64,000 nt of DNA, from NCBI RefSeq assembly GCF_001297775.1, contig NZ_LIFX01000016.1, positions 22,972-86,971 on the forward strand. The letters run 5' to 3'. How positions within the stretch are numbered: the stretch's first letter is position 1; each line of letters opens with the position of its first letter. Made by a program: the position numbers and the translations under genes. Below, in pieces: positions 49,827 to 61,535 of this stretch. The DNA comes from Trabulsiella odontotermitis. GTDB taxonomy: Bacteria; Pseudomonadota; Gammaproteobacteria; Enterobacterales; Enterobacteriaceae. The notes below the pieces were generated by a model that was not told the origin of the DNA, made no database searches, and saw nothing but the letters and a program-made list of their open reading frames with translations.

Positions 49827-50600
49827 ATGGGCGTAGAAGATACTCAACCGCTGATCTCGCATCTGATTGAGCTGCGTAAGCGTCTGCTCAACTGCATCAT
49901 CGCGGTCTTTTTGATTTTTCTGGCGTTAGTCTATTTCGCCAACGATATCTATCAACTGGTCTCTGCGCCGTTGATTAGCCATATGCCGCAGGGCGCAACG
50001 ATGATTGCGACAGACGTCGCGTCACCGTTTTTCACCCCGATCAAACTGACCTTCATGGTGTCGGTGATTTTGTCCGCGCCAGTGATTTTGTATCAGGTGT
50101 GGGCATTCATCGCGCCAGCATTGTATAAACACGAGCGCCGACTGGTTGTGCCGTTGCTGGTCTCCAGTACGCTGTTGTTTTACATCGGTATGGCTTTCGC
50201 CTATTTCGTGGTATTCCCGCTGGCGTTTGGCTTCCTGACGCATACGGCGCCGCAGGGCGTTCAGGTATCGACGGATATCAAAAGCTACCTCGACTTTGTC
50301 ATGGCGTTGTTTATGGCGTTTGGCGTGTCGTTCGAGGTGCCGGTGGCTATCGTGCTGCTGTGCTGGGTAGGTATCACCACGCCAGAGGATTTACGCCGCA
50401 AGCGTCCTTATGTGCTGGTCGGCGCGTTTGTCGTTGGTATGCTGCTGACGCCGCCAGATGTCTTCTCACAGACGCTGCTGGCGATCCCGATGTATTGCCT
50501 GTTTGAAGTCGGGATATTTTTCTCGCGCTTCTATACCGGGAAACGACAAACTCGCGACGAAGATGCCGCCGCAGAAAATGCCGAACAGAATGAAGAATAA
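49827..50600 (+). CDS. tatC: Sec-independent translocase subunit TatC
   Basis: TatC is the six-span core of the Tat translocase and the binding site for twin-arginine signal peptides. The conserved N-terminal [13 protein letters not shown] holds the signal-peptide contact residues; [25 protein letters not shown] and the loop [15 protein letters not shown] follow. Length is 257 (E. coli 258). It starts three bases after tatB. Confidence 0.96.
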   Translation: MGVEDTQPLISHLIELRKRLLNCIIAVFLIFLALVYFANDIYQLVSAPLISHMPQGATMIATDVASPFFTPIKLTFMVSVILSAPVILYQVWAFIAPALYKHERRLVVPLLVSSTLLFYIGMAFAYFVVFPLAFGFLTHTAPQGVQVSTDIKSYLDFVMALFMAFGVSFEVPVAIVLLCWVGITTPEDLRRKRPYVLVGAFVVGMLLTPPDVFSQTLLAIPMYCLFEVGIFFSRFYTGKRQTRDEDAAAENAEQNEE

Positions 50601-50624
50601 ACAGCCGCCCGTCAGGGCGGTTGT
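50601..50624 (+). other. Hairpin between tatC and tatD
   Basis: A 10-bp stem including one G-T pair (50601-50610 with 50615-50624) closes a four-base GTCA loop right after the tatC stop. There is no T run, so it is not a classic terminator. It may protect the tatABC message or lower tatD expression. Confidence 0.6.
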
Positions 50625-50639
50625 CATATGGGAGCGCTG

Positions 50640-51422
50640 ATGTTTGATATTGGGGTCAATCTAACCAGTTCGCAGTTTGCCAAAGATCGGGACGATGTGG
50701 TTGCCCGGGCGCAGGCGGCGGGCGTGACAGGAATGTTGCTGACCGGAACCAACCTGCATGAAAGCGAGCAGGCGCAGCAACTGGCGCAACGTTACGCTGG
50801 CTGCTGGTCAACGGCTGGGGTGCATCCGCACGACAGCAGCAGTTGGTCAGAGAGCGTCGCAGCGGCAATTCACCAGCTGGCACTGCAACCAGAAGTGGTG
50901 GCTATCGGGGAATGTGGTCTCGATTTCAACCGCAATTTTTCCACACCGCAGGAACAGGAGCGCGCCTTTAGTGCCCAACTGACGCTGGCGGCGGAACTGG
51001 CGATGCCAGTTTTCCTCCATTGCCGCGATGCGCACGAGCGCTTCCTGACGTTGCTGGAGCCGTGGCTGGATAAGCTGCCTGGCGCGGTGTTGCACTGTTT
51101 TACCGGTACACGTGAAGAGATGCAGGCGTGTCTGGATCGCGGACTCTTTATCGGTATTACAGGTTGGGTGTGCGATGAACGCCGTGGGCTGGAACTGCGC
51201 GAGATGCTGCCGTTGATCCCGGCGGAGCGTCTGTTGCTTGAAACCGATGCCCCCTATCTTCTGCCGCGCGACCTGACCCCGAAACCGGCTTCAAGGCGCA
51301 ATGAGCCATTACATCTTGCGCATATTCTGGCGCGAGTGGCGCAATGGCGTGGAGAAGAGCAGGCATGGCTGGCATCGGTGACGGACAATAACGTCAGAAC
51401 CCTTTTTGGTATTGCGTTCTGA
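50640..51422 (+). CDS. tatD: Metal-dependent 3'-5' exonuclease TatD
   Basis: TatD is a TIM-barrel Mg2+-dependent 3'-5' DNA/RNA exonuclease that acts in DNA repair and apoptosis-like degradation; it is not needed for Tat export. Active-site residues fit the family: Glu91 (GECGLDFNR), His127 ([11 protein letters not shown]), His152 (LHCFTGT) and Asp202 (ETDAPYL). ATG 50628 is in frame, but GGAG (50631-50634) serves ATG 50640, which gives 260 residues as in E. coli. Only one base separates its stop from that of rfaH on the other strand. Confidence 0.94.
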   Translation: MFDIGVNLTSSQFAKDRDDVVARAQAAGVTGMLLTGTNLHESEQAQQLAQRYAGCWSTAGVHPHDSSSWSESVAAAIHQLALQPEVVAIGECGLDFNRNFSTPQEQERAFSAQLTLAAELAMPVFLHCRDAHERFLTLLEPWLDKLPGAVLHCFTGTREEMQACLDRGLFIGITGWVCDERRGLELREMLPLIPAERLLLETDAPYLLPRDLTPKPASRRNEPLHLAHILARVAQWRGEEQAWLASVTDNNVRTLFGIAF

Positions 51423-51423
51423 C

Positions 51424-51912
51424 TCAGACTTTGCGGAACTCGGTATTTTTCACGCTCTGCAGAACCTGTTGATTGAGAAAGTTGAGCAGCAGCATAGAAC
51501 GCGCTTCGCCATCGGGCTCAGTGAAAATCGCCTTCAGGCCTTTAAAGGTGCCTTCGGTGATCTCAACACTATCGCCAGGCCAGGGTGTTTCAGGATCAGT
51601 AATCCCTTCCGGTTTATAGACCGAAAGCTGGTGGATGACCGTCGGAGGAACTACCGCAGGTTGCGTGCCGAATCGCACAAAATGGCTGACGCCGCGCGTG
51701 GCATTGATGGTTGTGGTATGAATAACCTCAGGATCGAACTCGACAAACAGGTAGTTTGGAAAAAGAGGCTCACTGACTGACGTCCGCTTACCACGTACGA
51801 TTTTTTCCAGGGTAATCATCGGCGTCAGGCAATTCACAGCCTGGCGTTCCAGATGTTCCTGGGCACGCATAAGCTGCCCGCGCTTGCAGTACAGTAAATA
51901 CCAGGCTTGCAT
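51424..51912 (-). CDS. rfaH: Transcription antitermination factor RfaH
   Basis: RfaH is a NusG paralogue recruited at ops sites. It suppresses Rho-dependent termination and pausing in LPS-core, capsule, conjugation and haemolysin operons, and its C-terminal KOW domain refolds from helices to a beta barrel. The N-terminal NGN domain starts [11 protein letters not shown] and includes FPNYLFVEF; the KOW part is about 115-162. GTG 51918 is in frame, but ATG 51912 gives 162 residues, as in E. coli. No ops element (GGCGGTAGC) was noticed in the window. Confidence 0.95.
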   Translation of the reverse strand: MQAWYLLYCKRGQLMRAQEHLERQAVNCLTPMITLEKIVRGKRTSVSEPLFPNYLFVEFDPEVIHTTTINATRGVSHFVRFGTQPAVVPPTVIHQLSVYKPEGITDPETPWPGDSVEITEGTFKGLKAIFTEPDGEARSMLLLNFLNQQVLQSVKNTEFRKV

Positions 51913-52092
51913 AATCACTCTTTCCCGTTAATTCGGCCGCAAGCATAGCAAATGCCAGACCTGATCGCGAAGGGGATTATCACGGCGGGTGACAGCCGGG
52001 AGTGTGAGTTCACGCTAATTTAACAAAAATACAGCATCACGCAGGCGAACGCCGTATAATAACGCGCTGATAAAGAGGCCAGAACCTACTCC

Positions 52093-53577
52093 ATGAAATA
52101 CCACGACCTACGCGACTTTCTGACATTACTGGAGCAGCAGGGCGAGTTAAAACGCATCACGCTGCCGGTTGATCCTCATCTGGAAATCACCGAAATTGCT
52201 GACCGGACATTACGTGCCGGTGGTCCGGCGCTGCTGTTCGAAAACCCCAAAGGTTACAGCATGCCGGTGCTGTGCAATCTCTTTGGTACGCCCAAACGCG
52301 TGGCGATGGGGATGGGCCAGGAAGATGTCACTGCGCTGCGGGAAGTGGGTAAACTGCTGGCTTTTCTCAAGGAACCGGAGCCGCCAAAAGGCTTCCGCGA
52401 TCTGTTTGATAAACTTCCGCACTACAAACAAGTGCTGAATATGCCGACCAAACGCCTGCGTGGGGCGCCTTGCCAGCAGAAGATCATCAGCGGCGATGAC
52501 GTGGATTTAACTCGTATTCCGATCATGACCTGCTGGCCAGAAGATGCCGCGCCACTGATTACCTGGGGGCTGACGGTGACTCGCGGTCCACACAAAGAAC
52601 GGCAAAATCTCGGTATTTATCGCCAGCAACTGATTGGTAAAAATAAACTGATCATGCGCTGGTTATCCCACCGTGGCGGCGCGCTGGATTTCCAGGAGTG
52701 GTGTGCGGCGCATCCGGGCGAACGCTTCCCGGTTTCTGTGGCATTAGGCGCGGACCCGGCGACCATCCTCGGCGCAGTGACGCCGGTCCCGGATACGCTG
52801 TCGGAATACGCTTTCGCTGGCCTGCTGCGCGGCACGAAAACCGAAGTCGTGAAGTGTATTTCTAACGAGCTTGAAGTCCCGGCCAGTGCGGAGATTGTGC
52901 TGGAAGGCTATATCGAGGCGGGTGAAATTGCGGCGGAAGGCCCTTATGGCGACCACACCGGTTACTACAATGAAGTCGATAATTTCCCGGTCTTTACAGT
53001 AACGCACATTACGCAGCGTGAAGACGCGATTTATCACTCGACCTACACAGGCCGCCCGCCAGATGAACCAGCGGTGTTGGGTGTGGCGCTGAATGAAGTC
53101 TTTGTTCCGATTCTGCAAAAGCAGTTTCCTGAAATTGTCGATTTTTATCTGCCGCCGGAAGGGTGCTCTTACCGCATGGCGGTGGTGACGATGAAAAAAC
53201 AGTACGCCGGTCACGCTAAGCGCGTCATGATGGGCGTCTGGTCATTTTTACGGCAGTTTATGTACACCAAGTTCGTGATCGTTTGCGATGATGACGTGAA
53301 TGCGCGTGACTGGAATGATGTGATTTGGGCGATCACCACCCGTATGGATCCGGCACGGGATACGGTGCTGGTGGAAAACACGCCAATAGATTATCTGGAT
53401 TTTGCCTCGCCGGTTTCCGGTTTGGGCTCAAAAATGGGGCTGGATGCCACGAATAAATGGCCTGGCGAAACCCAGCGTGAATGGGGACGTCCGATTAAAA
53501 AAGATCCCGAGGTGACGGCGCGTATCGACGCCATCTGGGATGAACTGGCTATCCTGAAGAACGGTAATACACCCTGA
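52093..53577 (+). CDS. ubiD: 3-octaprenyl-4-hydroxybenzoate decarboxylase UbiD
   Basis: UbiD decarboxylates 3-octaprenyl-4-hydroxybenzoate in ubiquinone synthesis using prenylated FMN made by UbiX. It is the type member of the UbiD family with 494 residues (E. coli 497). Conserved stretches are [17 protein letters not shown], the metal and cofactor part [19 protein letters not shown], and [12 protein letters not shown] (residues 277-288). Translation starts at ATG 52093 in a weak ribosome-site context. fre follows 38 bases later. Confidence 0.96.
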   Translation: MKYHDLRDFLTLLEQQGELKRITLPVDPHLEITEIADRTLRAGGPALLFENPKGYSMPVLCNLFGTPKRVAMGMGQEDVTALREVGKLLAFLKEPEPPKGFRDLFDKLPHYKQVLNMPTKRLRGAPCQQKIISGDDVDLTRIPIMTCWPEDAAPLITWGLTVTRGPHKERQNLGIYRQQLIGKNKLIMRWLSHRGGALDFQEWCAAHPGERFPVSVALGADPATILGAVTPVPDTLSEYAFAGLLRGTKTEVVKCISNELEVPASAEIVLEGYIEAGEIAAEGPYGDHTGYYNEVDNFPVFTVTHITQREDAIYHSTYTGRPPDEPAVLGVALNEVFVPILQKQFPEIVDFYLPPEGCSYRMAVVTMKKQYAGHAKRVMMGVWSFLRQFMYTKFVIVCDDDVNARDWNDVIWAITTRMDPARDTVLVENTPIDYLDFASPVSGLGSKMGLDATNKWPGETQREWGRPIKKDPEVTARIDAIWDELAILKNGNTP

Positions 53578-53615
53578 ACGACCGTTTTACCTAACAGACC
53601 CGACAGAGGGAGCGC

Positions 53616-54320
53616 ATGACAACCTTAAGCTGTAAAGTGACCTCGGTAGAAGCCATCACCGATACCGTATATCGCGTTCGTTTAGAACCAGAGGCGGATT
53701 TCTCCTTTCGCGCCGGTCAGTATCTGATGGTCGTGATGGATGAGCGCGACAAGCGTCCGTTCTCAATGGCGTCATTGCCTTCCGAACATCGGTTTATTGA
53801 ACTGCACATTGGGGCGTCTGAGATCAATCTGTATGCCATGGCGGTGATGGATCGCATTCTGAAAGAGCGTGAAGTGCTGGTCGATATTCCACATGGCGAT
53901 GCCTGGCTGCGTGAAGATGACGAAAAGCGTCCGCTGATCCTGATTGCCGGGGGAACGGGCTTCTCCTACGCGCGTTCAATTCTGCTGACGGCGCTGGAGC
54001 AGAACCCGGACCGCGACATCACCATTTACTGGGGCGGCCGTGAAGAAAAACACCTCTACGATCTCTCTGAGCTGGAAGCGTTATCAGTGACTCATCCTAA
54101 TCTGCGCGTTGAAGCGGTGGTTGAACAGCCGGAAGAAGGCTGGCGTGGGCGTACAGGTACGGTGCTGACGGCTGTGCTGCAGGATCATGGTACGCTGGCG
54201 GAGCATGATATCTATATCGCCGGGCGTTTTGAGATGGCGAAAATTGCCCGCGACCTGTTCTGTAATGAACGTAATGCGCGTGAAGACCGCCTGTTTGGCG
54301 ATGCGTTTTCGTTTATTTAG
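53616..54320 (+). CDS. fre: NAD(P)H-flavin reductase Fre
   Basis: Fre reduces free FMN, FAD and riboflavin with NAD(P)H and supplies reduced flavin to ribonucleotide reductase activation, iron reduction and other enzymes. It has a ferredoxin-reductase fold with the flavin-binding RPFSMAS (about 46-52) and the nucleotide-binding [13 protein letters not shown] (about 107-119). It has 234 residues (E. coli 233). The clear ATG follows AGAGGGAG. It is convergent with fadBA. Confidence 0.95.
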   Translation: MTTLSCKVTSVEAITDTVYRVRLEPEADFSFRAGQYLMVVMDERDKRPFSMASLPSEHRFIELHIGASEINLYAMAVMDRILKEREVLVDIPHGDAWLREDDEKRPLILIAGGTGFSYARSILLTALEQNPDRDITIYWGGREEKHLYDLSELEALSVTHPNLRVEAVVEQPEEGWRGRTGTVLTAVLQDHGTLAEHDIYIAGRFEMAKIARDLFCNERNAREDRLFGDAFSFI

Positions 54321-54322
54321 GT

Positions 54323-54347
54323 AAAAAACCCGCCCCTGACAGGCGGG
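54323..54347 (-). terminator. Intrinsic terminator of the fadBA operon
   Basis: CCCGCC (54329-54334) pairs with GGCGGG (54342-54347). On the minus strand the stem is followed by six T (54323-54328). It lies just after fre and about 185 bases past the fadA stop, so the fadBA message has a long 3' untranslated region. Confidence 0.88.
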
Positions 54348-54365
54348 AAGAACGGCAACTAAACT

Positions 54366-54488
54366 CTCTCTTCGCCATTGTCACCATAGCTGTGTTGGCT
54401 GCGTTCATTCACCCGAATCACTTACTTATGTAAGCTCATCGGGATTCGTTCACTTGCCGCCTTGCTATGGCACCAATGGCTTTGAGAT
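54366..54488. repeat. ERIC (intergenic repeat unit) element
   Basis: The minus strand holds the ERIC core pattern: GAATCCCGATGAGCTTAC, then ATAAGTAAGTGATTCGGG and a GAACGCAGCC-like stretch. Imperfect inverted ends GCCATTGTCACCATAGC (54374-54390) and GCTATGGCACCAATGGC (54464-54480) frame it, giving a long foldable palindrome of about 107-123 bp. ERICs are non-coding repeats of enterobacteria, found outside genes but often inside transcripts. Here it sits between fadA and the fadBA terminator. Exact ends are approximate. Confidence 0.85.
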
Positions 54489-54495
54489 AGCGCTC

Positions 54496-54513
54496 CGATG
54501 CTGCTTCGCATCG
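54496..54513 (-). other. Small hairpin just after the fadA stop
   Basis: CGATGC (54496-54501) pairs with GCATCG (54508-54513) around a six-base loop, 18 bases downstream of the fadA stop on the minus strand. It has no T run; it may belong to the structured fadBA 3' end with the ERIC. Confidence 0.5.
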
Positions 54514-54531
54514 TTGCGTTCTCATACGTTA

Positions 54532-55704
<1,173 letters not shown>

Positions 55705-57894
55705 TTAAGCCGTTTTCAGCTCACCCACCGGGCGGGCAGGTTCAACCGGGGGATAGTATGCTTCGTTATGACGCGCTTTATTGCGCAAGCCTTCCGGTGC
55801 CTGATACAGCGGGCCCAGATGCTCGTACTGTTGCGCCATATCGAGATATTTTGCGCTGCCGATCGTATCCAGCCAGCGGAATGCGCCGCCATGGAACGGA
55901 GGGAAGCCAAGACCATAAACCAGCGCCATATCCGCTTCTGCAGGGCTGGCGATAATGCCTTCTTCCAGACAGCGCACCACTTCGTTGACCATCGGGATCA
56001 TCATGCGGGCGATAATCTCTTCATCGCTGAAGTCGCGCTTCGGTTGGCTGACGTCAGCCAGCAGGCTGTCCACGGACGGATCTTCTTCTTTCTTCGGCTT
56101 ACCTTTGCTGTCAGCGGTATAGCGCCAGAAACCAAGACCGTTTTTCTGCCCGTAACGGCTGGCGTCGAACATGGCATCAATGGCGTCGCGATAATCTTTC
56201 TGCATCCGCTGCGGGAAACCGGCGGCCATCACGGCCTGTGCATGATGCGCGGTATCGATACCCACAACGTCGAGCAGATACGCCGGGCCCATCGGCCAGC
56301 CGAACTGTTTCTCCATCACTTTGTCGATTTTGCGGAAATCCGCGCCATCGCGCAGCAACTGGCTGAAACCGGCAAAGTACGGGAACAGCACGCGGTTAAC
56401 AAAGAAGCCGGGGCAGTCATTCACCACAATGGGGGTTTTGCCCATTTTGCTGGCCCATGCCACCACTTTGGCGACCGTCGCGTCTGATGTTTTTTCGCCA
56501 CGAATGACTTCGACCAGCGGCATGCGGTGCACCGGGTTAAAGAAGTGCATACCGCAGAAGTTTTCCGGGCGCTTCAGCGCGCCAGCCAGCTCCGAAATCG
56601 GAATGGTCGAGGTATTGGAGGCGAGAACGGTATCCGGGCGCACCTGATCTTCCGTCTCGGCCAGCACCGCTTTCTTCACTTTCGGGTTTTCCACCACCGC
56701 TTCGACCACCACATCGACGCGATCGAAACCCGCATAGTCGAGCGTCGGGTGAATGGTGGCGATCACGCCCGCCAGTTTCAGACCATCAATTTTGCCGCGC
56801 TCCAGCTGTTTGTTCAGCAGTTTGGCGGCCTCAGTCATGCCGAGCGTCAGCGACTTATCGTTGATATCCTTCATAATGACCGGCACACCTTTCCAGGCGG
56901 ACTGGTAAGCAATCCCGCCACCCATGATCCCGGCGCCGAGCACGGCGGCCTGTTTCGGGGTGTCGGTATTTTTGGTCAGGTGCTTTGCCTGACCTTTTAC
57001 GTATTGGTCGTTAAGGAAAATACCGACCAGCGCACGGGCCTCGGGAGTATGTGCCAGGGGCACGAAGCTCTGATTTTCCAGCTTCAGGGCTTCATCACGG
57101 CCAAATTTTGCCGCGGCTTCGATGGTTTTGACGGCGGTCATCGGTGCCGGGTAATGCTTGCCTGCGGTTTGCGCGACCATGCCTTTGGCGATGGTAAAAC
57201 TCATTGCCGCTTCGATTTTGCTGAGTTTCAGCGGCTCAAGTTTCGGCTGGCGTTTCGCTTTCCAGTCGAGATCGCCATTAATGGCCTGATGCAGGATGGC
57301 GACCGCACCGTCACGCAGTTTCTCCGGTTTTACCACGCCATCGACCAGACCTATCTTCAGCGCCTGATCGGCACCCACGTCTTTCCCGGCGGCGATGATT
57401 TCGAGTGCGCTGTCCGCACCCAACAGACGCGGCATACGCACCGAGCCGCCAAAGCCCGGCATAATGCCCAGTTTTGTTTCCGGTAAACCGATACGCAGAT
57501 CCGGCGTCGCCAGACGGTAGTCCGTCGCCAGCACGCATTCGCAGCCGCCGCCCAGCGCGTAGCCGTTAATGGCGGAAACGGTGGGGACCGGTAAATCTTC
57601 CAGACGGTTAAAGACGCTGTTAGCAAAATGCAGCCACTGGCTCAGTTGCTCCTGCGGGACCAGGAACAGGGACAAAAATTCGGTGATATCCGCACCGACG
57701 ATGAACGCGGCTTTTTCGGAGCGCAGCAACAGCCCTTTTAAATGTTGTTGTTTTTCGAGCACGTCCAGCGCGTTGCCGAGGCTGGCAACGGTTGCGGTAT
57801 CAAGTTTATTCACTGAGCCGGGGGCATCGAACACCAGTTCGGCAATGCCATCTTCCAGCCAGTTGAGGTACAGGGTGTCGCCTTTGTAGAGCAT
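55705..57894 (-). CDS. fadB: Fatty-acid oxidation complex alpha subunit FadB
   Basis: FadB is a multifunctional enzyme with enoyl-CoA hydratase, isomerase, 3-hydroxyacyl-CoA dehydrogenase and epimerase activities. The crotonase domain has Glu119 and Glu139 ([15 protein letters not shown]). The NAD-binding motif is [12 protein letters not shown] (about 320), and the dehydrogenase His lies in [17 protein letters not shown]. Length 729 equals E. coli. A FadR operator lies 27 bases upstream, so it should be repressed without long-chain acyl-CoA. Confidence 0.97.
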   Translation of the reverse strand: MLYKGDTLYLNWLEDGIAELVFDAPGSVNKLDTATVASLGNALDVLEKQQHLKGLLLRSEKAAFIVGADITEFLSLFLVPQEQLSQWLHFANSVFNRLEDLPVPTVSAINGYALGGGCECVLATDYRLATPDLRIGLPETKLGIMPGFGGSVRMPRLLGADSALEIIAAGKDVGADQALKIGLVDGVVKPEKLRDGAVAILHQAINGDLDWKAKRQPKLEPLKLSKIEAAMSFTIAKGMVAQTAGKHYPAPMTAVKTIEAAAKFGRDEALKLENQSFVPLAHTPEARALVGIFLNDQYVKGQAKHLTKNTDTPKQAAVLGAGIMGGGIAYQSAWKGVPVIMKDINDKSLTLGMTEAAKLLNKQLERGKIDGLKLAGVIATIHPTLDYAGFDRVDVVVEAVVENPKVKKAVLAETEDQVRPDTVLASNTSTIPISELAGALKRPENFCGMHFFNPVHRMPLVEVIRGEKTSDATVAKVVAWASKMGKTPIVVNDCPGFFVNRVLFPYFAGFSQLLRDGADFRKIDKVMEKQFGWPMGPAYLLDVVGIDTAHHAQAVMAAGFPQRMQKDYRDAIDAMFDASRYGQKNGLGFWRYTADSKGKPKKEEDPSVDSLLADVSQPKRDFSDEEIIARMMIPMVNEVVRCLEEGIIASPAEADMALVYGLGFPPFHGGAFRWLDTIGSAKYLDMAQQYEHLGPLYQAPEGLRNKARHNEAYYPPVEPARPVGELKTA

Positions 57895-57920
57895 GTCAGT
57901 CTCCTGAATCCAGCAAAGTG

Positions 57921-57937
57921 ATCTGGTCGTACCAGAT
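57921..57937. promoter_or_regulatory. FadR operator of fadBA
   Basis: The palindrome ATCTGGT-CGT-ACCAGAT is a near-ideal FadR site (consensus core TGGTnnnACC extended on both sides). It lies between fadB and pepQ, close to the likely fadBA start. The divergent pepQ begins 148 bases away. Confidence 0.9.
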
Positions 57938-58084
57938 GAGGCGAAGTGTGGATTTTATGTTAATAAATTGCAAATAAGTCTTTAAAGAAATGCCGCCTTG
58001 ATCACGCTCGGCAGAAATCACGCAGCCAGAATGAGGTGTGCTAAGATGCGGAGACTTGAGGTAAAAAAATCAGAAGGGTAAAAG

Positions 58085-59416
58085 ATGGAATCACTGGCCG
58101 CACTCTATAAAAATCATATCGTTACCTTACAAGAACGCACCCGTAATGTGCTGGAGCGTTTTAAGCTGGATGCACTCCTTATTCACTCTGGCGAGCTGTT
58201 CAATGTTTTCCTCGATGATCATCCCTATCCGTTTAAAGTTAACCCGCAATTTAAGTCCTGGGTGCCGGTAACGCAGGTGCCAAACTGCTGGCTGCTGGTG
58301 GATGGCGTTAATAAACCGAAACTGTGGTTTTATCTGCCGGTCGATTACTGGCACAACGTCGAGCCGCTGCCGACCTCTTTCTGGACAGAAGACGTAGACG
58401 TTATCGCGCTGCCGAAAGCCGATGGTATCGGCAGCCAGTTGCCTGCGGCTCGCGGCAACATCGCCTATATTGGGCCGGTCCCTGAGCGTGCGCTGGGTCT
58501 GGAGATTGCGGCCAATAACATCAACCCGAAAGGGGTGATCGATTACCTGCACTATTACCGCTCTTACAAAACCGACTATGAACTGGTCTGCATGCGTGAA
58601 GCGCAAAAAATGGCAGTTAACGGTCATCGCGCGGCGCACGAAGCGTTTCTGTCTGGCATGAGCGAGTTTGATATTAACCTCGCCTATCTGACCGCGACGG
58701 GTCACCGTGATACCGATGTTCCGTACAGCAACATCGTGGCGCTTAACGAACATGCTGCCGTGCTGCACTACACCAAACTGGATCACCGTGCCCCATCGGA
58801 ACTGCGTAGCTTCCTGCTGGATGCGGGGGCGGAATACAACGGTTACGCAGCGGATCTTACCCGGACCTGGGCGGCGAACGGGGACAACGATTTCGCGCAA
58901 CTGGTGAAAGATGTGAACGACGAGCAACTGGCGCTGATCGCGACGATGAAAGCCGGGACCAGCTATGTGGATTACCATATCCAGTTCCATCAGCGCATTG
59001 CGAAGCTGCTGCGTAAACACAAGATTGTCACCGACATGAGCGAAGAGGCGATGGTGGAAAATGACCTTACCGGGCCGTTTATGCCGCACGGTATCGGCCA
59101 TCCGCTGGGATTGCAGGTCCATGACGTCGCCGGGTTTATGCAGGATGATACCGGTACGCATCTGGCTGCGCCGTCGAAATATCCATACCTGCGCTGCACT
59201 CGCGTGCTGCAACCGCGCATGGTGCTGACCATCGAGCCGGGGATCTACTTCATCGAATCGCTGCTGGCGCCGTGGCGCGAAGGACAGTTCAGTAAGCACT
59301 TTAACTGGCAGAAAATCGACGCGCTGAAGCCGTTCGGCGGTATCCGCATTGAAGATAACGTCGTGATCCACGAGAACAGCATCGAGAACATGACACGAGA
59401 TCTGAAGCTGGCGTAA
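58085..59416 (+). CDS. pepQ: Xaa-Pro dipeptidase PepQ (prolidase)
   Basis: PepQ cleaves dipeptides with C-terminal proline and is a cytosolic dinuclear Mn enzyme of the pita-bread fold. The C-terminal catalytic domain shows [19 protein letters not shown] (two Asp ligands, about 246 and 257), [16 protein letters not shown] (His, about 339) and LTIEPGIYF plus [10 protein letters not shown] (Glu ligands, about 384 and 423). Length 443 equals E. coli. It is divergent from fadBA and shares one base with the yigZ start. Confidence 0.96.
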   Translation: MESLAALYKNHIVTLQERTRNVLERFKLDALLIHSGELFNVFLDDHPYPFKVNPQFKSWVPVTQVPNCWLLVDGVNKPKLWFYLPVDYWHNVEPLPTSFWTEDVDVIALPKADGIGSQLPAARGNIAYIGPVPERALGLEIAANNINPKGVIDYLHYYRSYKTDYELVCMREAQKMAVNGHRAAHEAFLSGMSEFDINLAYLTATGHRDTDVPYSNIVALNEHAAVLHYTKLDHRAPSELRSFLLDAGAEYNGYAADLTRTWAANGDNDFAQLVKDVNDEQLALIATMKAGTSYVDYHIQFHQRIAKLLRKHKIVTDMSEEAMVENDLTGPFMPHGIGHPLGLQVHDVAGFMQDDTGTHLAAPSKYPYLRCTRVLQPRMVLTIEPGIYFIESLLAPWREGQFSKHFNWQKIDALKPFGGIRIEDNVVIHENSIENMTRDLKLA

Positions 59417-60030
59417 TGGACAGTTGGTTAATTCCGGCCGCGCCGGTGACGGTAGTTGAAGAGATCAAAAAGAGCCGCTTCATTACGCTTCTCGCCCATA
59501 CCGAGGGCGTTGAGGCGGCAAAAGCGTTTGTTGAATCTGTCAGGGCGGAACACCCGGAGGCTCGTCACCATTGCGTGGCGTGGGTCGCTGGCGCACCTGA
59601 CGATTCGCAACAACTGGGTTTCTCTGACGACGGCGAACCGGCGGGAACGGCCGGTAAACCGATGCTGGCGCAGCTGATGGGCAGCGGTGTCGGCGAAATT
59701 ACGGCTGTCGTCGTGCGTTACTATGGCGGCATTTTGTTGGGTACCGGCGGTTTAGTGAAAGCCTACGGCGGGGGCGTCAGCCAGGCGTTGCATCAACTGA
59801 CGACGCTGCGCAAGACGCCGTTGACCGAATATACTTTGCAGTGTGAGTATGGGCAGTTAGCGGGTGTTGAGACGCTGTTGGGGCAGTTTTCCGGCAAGGT
59901 TGTCAGCAGTGATTTTCAGGCTTCCGTACGACTACGCGTTGCGCTTCCACAGTCCGAACTGGTGGCGTTTACAGCAAAGCTTGCTGATTTTAGTCGTGGT
60001 TCGTTGCATTTGCGGAATATTGACGAATAA
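59416..60030 (+). CDS. yigZ: IMPACT family protein YigZ
   Basis: YigZ has 204 residues with an N-terminal UPF0029/IMPACT domain (SRFITLLAHTEGVEAAKAFV, GFSDDGEPAGTAGKPML) and a C-terminal ferredoxin-like domain. The eukaryotic homologue IMPACT binds GCN1; the bacterial role is not known. It is unlikely to be an enzyme by motif, and I infer only translation with pepQ (TAATG overlap). trkH follows after 41 bases. Confidence 0.9.
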   Translation: MDSWLIPAAPVTVVEEIKKSRFITLLAHTEGVEAAKAFVESVRAEHPEARHHCVAWVAGAPDDSQQLGFSDDGEPAGTAGKPMLAQLMGSGVGEITAVVVRYYGGILLGTGGLVKAYGGGVSQALHQLTTLRKTPLTEYTLQCEYGQLAGVETLLGQFSGKVVSSDFQASVRLRVALPQSELVAFTAKLADFSRGSLHLRNIDE

Positions 60031-60071
60031 TCCCCACCTGACTTTTTTGCATATCAAAGGAAGCGGCAGAG

Positions 60072-61523
60072 ATGCATTTTCGCGCCATAACCCGAATCGT
60101 AGGACTTCTGGTCATTCTGTTTTCGGGAACGATGATTGTTCCTGGACTGGTGGCGCTGATTTATCGTGATGGTGCGGGCCGGGCCTTTACGCAGACGTTT
60201 TTTGTCGCGCTGGCGATCGGGTCAATGCTGTGGTGGCCGAACCGTCGCGAGAAAGGTGAACTGAAATCCCGTGAAGGGTTTCTGATTGTTGTCCTGTTCT
60301 GGACCGTACTGGGGAGTGTCGGTGCGTTACCTTTCATCTTCTCCGAACAACCGAACCTGACGGTGACGGATGCGTTCTTTGAATCCTTTTCCGGACTAAC
60401 GACAACGGGCGCCACCACGCTGGTGGGGCTGGATTCTCTCCCGCATGCCATTCTCTTTTATCGCCAGATGCTGCAGTGGTTTGGCGGCATGGGGATCATT
60501 GTGCTGGCGGTGGCGATACTCCCGATACTGGGTGTCGGGGGGATGCAGTTGTATCGCGCCGAAATGCCCGGGCCGCTGAAAGACAACAAGATGCGGCCAC
60601 GTATTGCCGAAACAGCGAAAACGCTGTGGCTGATTTACGTACTGCTGACGGTGGCGTGTGCGGTGGCGTTGTGGTTTGCGGGTATGCCCGCCTTTGACGC
60701 CATTGGGCACAGTTTTGCCACCATCGCCATTGGTGGTTTCTCCACACATGACGCCAGCGTGGGCTACTTTGCCAGCCCAACCATCAACACCATCATCGCC
60801 ATCTTCTTACTGATCTCCGGGTGTAACTATGGCCTGCATTTTTCGCTGCTGAGTGGTCGCAGCCTGAAGGTGTACTGGCGGGATCCGGAGTTCCGCATGT
60901 TTATCGGCGTTCAACTGACGCTGGTGTTTATCTGCACGCTGGTGTTGTGGTTCCACGATGTCTATAACTCGGCGATGACGACGCTGAATCAGGCCTTTTT
61001 CCAGGTGGTTTCGATGGCGACGACGGCAGGCTTTACGACGGACAGCATCGCCAGATGGCCGCTCTTCCTGCCAGTACTGTTGCTCTGCTCGGCGTTTATC
61101 GGTGGTTGCGCTGGATCGACGGGCGGCGGTCTGAAGGTGATCCGTATTCTTTTGCTGTTTAAGCAGGGCAACCGTGAACTGAAACGTCTGGTGCATCCGA
61201 ATGCGGTTTACAGTATTAAGCTTGGCAACCGCGCGCTGCCGGAGCGGATCCTCGAAGCGGTATGGGGATTCTTCTCTGCCTATGCGCTGGTGTTCATCGT
61301 CAGCATGCTGGCGATCATCGCCACGGGGGTGGATGACTTCTCCGCCTTTGCCTCCGTGGTCGCGACGCTCAACAACCTTGGGCCGGGTCTCGGTGTCGTA
61401 GCGGATAACTTTGCTAGTATGAACCCTGTCGCTAAATGGATTCTGATTGCCAACATGCTGTTTGGTCGTCTGGAGGTCTTTACACTGCTGGTTCTGTTTA
61501 CCCCAACATTCTGGCGCGAATAA
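60072..61523 (+). CDS. trkH: Potassium uptake protein TrkH
   Basis: TrkH is the membrane subunit of the Trk K+ system, with TrkA as its cytosolic regulator. It has four M1-P-M2 repeats; pore-loop regions include SFSGLTTTGATTLVG, ATIAIGGFSTHDASVG, SMATTAGFTTDSIARWP and NLGPGLGVV. Gly residues at the filters are conserved. Length 483 equals E. coli. It probably forms an operon with hemG, 12 bases downstream. Confidence 0.96.
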   Translation: MHFRAITRIVGLLVILFSGTMIVPGLVALIYRDGAGRAFTQTFFVALAIGSMLWWPNRREKGELKSREGFLIVVLFWTVLGSVGALPFIFSEQPNLTVTDAFFESFSGLTTTGATTLVGLDSLPHAILFYRQMLQWFGGMGIIVLAVAILPILGVGGMQLYRAEMPGPLKDNKMRPRIAETAKTLWLIYVLLTVACAVALWFAGMPAFDAIGHSFATIAIGGFSTHDASVGYFASPTINTIIAIFLLISGCNYGLHFSLLSGRSLKVYWRDPEFRMFIGVQLTLVFICTLVLWFHDVYNSAMTTLNQAFFQVVSMATTAGFTTDSIARWPLFLPVLLLCSAFIGGCAGSTGGGLKVIRILLLFKQGNRELKRLVHPNAVYSIKLGNRALPERILEAVWGFFSAYALVFIVSMLAIIATGVDDFSAFASVVATLNNLGPGLGVVADNFASMNPVAKWILIANMLFGRLEVFTLLVLFTPTFWRE

Positions 61524-61535
61524 CAGGAGTGCTCG

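Noticed and set aside
56527..57486. 319-codon plus-strand frame opposite fadB
   Set aside because: It is antisense to the conserved crotonase and dehydrogenase domains; His/Gly/Arg-rich shadow with no ribosome site.
58127..59371. 414-codon open frame on the minus strand inside pepQ
   Set aside because: It is the complement of a high-GC coding frame with no recognisable domain; pepQ has all its metal ligands.
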